Assembly (NCBI RefSeq): GCF_001949145.1
Contig: NW_019091400.1
Span: 1,044,405-1,075,127, forward strand
Reading direction: 5' to 3'
DNA length: 30,723 bases
Source of the DNA: Acanthaster planci
Lineage: Eukaryota; Echinodermata; Asteroidea; Valvatida; Acanthasteridae
In this document: positions 29,882 through 30,723 of the stretch, in pieces
Layout of the letters: each line of letters starts with the position of its first letter
Position numbering within the stretch: the first letter of the stretch is position 1
The notes under the pieces: generated by a model
Databases searched by the model: none
What the model was told of the DNA's origin: nothing
What the model saw: the letters and a program-made list of their open reading frames with translations, nothing else
Translations under genes and position numbers: made by a program

Positions 29882-30723
29882 TTATGCTGCCCAGGGATCT
29901 GGAAAATAAGGCTATCCTTCTTTTTTTTTTTTTCATTTAAAACCTGGTGGTGTGTTGGAGTGAAATTTGCACAAGTGATTCACAGCCGAGGGCAGGCCGG
30001 TCAGGTTGATGGTTTTAAGAAAACTGTCGTGGTCTCAGGCAAGGGGGGTACAACTGAGCAAGGGAGCCATGGCGGCTGCTAAGTCAGCTTTGCACTGGGG
30101 CTGCTGACTACCCACATGAGTCACATGTTCTCATGTACCATTCAAGTCGGAGTGGGGGGGGTTGATGTCTCAAACTGATTGCACTCCCGCGCAGGTGGAT
30201 GCAGACTGACACTTTACCGGGGTGGACCCGGGGACGTTGTTCTAAACGCGACACATCGCGAGCTGACACACTGCATTGCTTGCAGGTGATCTGACATTTT
30301 GGTTAGTGGAGGTCATCGAACGTTGTATATCTATCCCCAAAATGTGATATTTCAGTCACCTTGTATCTGTTTCTTAGAAGGTTTCTTTTAAAGGGCTGTG
30401 ATTTTTAAACTTGCACAAAGTGGCTCATTTATTTAGCATTTAACATTCATTTACTGTTGATCACGTTAAGTTTGTGAAAAGAATTATGAGATTAGAGATG
30501 TTGGTATAATTGGCAGCAGAATGGGGCTCGTTTGTTACTGGGAAATGTGTTTTTAGTATTTTCAAGACCAAAGCTAATTTGTGAGGTCATCTATATTTAA
30601 CCTCTTTGTCAGCACTATGTTTGATTTTACTCTGATTTTGGGAGATCAGCATTTTTTCGTTGCCCCACATTTTAGTTAGAAAGGACTTCCTTGCTGTGCT
30701 GCTGTTCCATAGGAAACACATTC
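29882..30723. other. Right-edge stretch without recognised gene
   Basis: It is AT-rich with a 14-T run near 29919-29933 and a G-run at 30154. No reading frame or RNA gene could be supported. Confidence 0.5.

Noticed and set aside
1-30723. A novel multi-gene defence, biosynthetic or viral system
   Set aside because: The window contains three recognisable animal genes and short non-autonomous repeats. Nothing supports a dedicated system.

Overview
The window is eukaryotic nuclear DNA with three intron-containing protein genes. Exons are 50-800 bp, GC-AG/GT-AG type boundaries are all GT-AG, and introns run from a few hundred bases to about 2 kb. The background is AT-rich and crowded with TACATGTA- and AGGCCT-type short palindromes and small non-autonomous DNA transposons. 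Together with proteins that resemble vertebrate ones closely but not identically, this suggests a marine invertebrate, most likely an invertebrate deuterostome (lancelet, echinoderm or hemichordate). That assignment is inference from texture and remembered protein similarity only.

Layout, left to right. (1) The left edge to 3742, minus strand, holds an LRRC42 (leucine-rich repeat containing 42) orthologue. The start codon and four exons are visible and the 3' end runs off the window. (2) 3743-5004 is a 1.26 kb divergent intergenic region with two strong hairpins and a TATA box (4830-4837). (3) 5005-11207, plus strand, is a complete seven-exon R3HDM4 orthologue of 274 residues, with a poly(A) signal at 11268 that lies in the arm of a fold-back element. 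(4) 11.4-16.1 kb has no recognised exon. It is rich in short palindromes and carries a SINE-like unit at its right end. (5) 16147-25362, plus strand, is a six-exon orthologue of CAAP1 (caspase activity and apoptosis inhibitor 1) giving 619 residues. It is much longer than the remembered human protein (about 361) because of acidic, low-complexity exons. A poly(A) signal lies at 26069. One intron carries a piggyBac-like MITE and another a hAT-like MITE. (6) 26.1-30.7 kb is largely empty, with a fold-back element near 27.4 kb and one weak candidate exon near 29.6 kb.

Exon boundaries were chosen so that splice phases agree across every junction and the joined products align with the remembered human families. 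LRRC42 and R3HDM4 are head to head and may share a promoter. CAAP1 follows R3HDM4 in tandem. No functional pathway connects the three genes. The first exon of the CAAP1 transcript and the C-terminal exons of LRRC42 were not found. I found no rRNA, tRNA, CRISPR, phage or viral gene, and no evident novel multi-gene system. The most unusual pieces are structural: a cloverleaf-like inverted repeat with a hammerhead-ribozyme-like core at the R3HDM4 3' end, and a 17-bp duplication across a splice acceptor.
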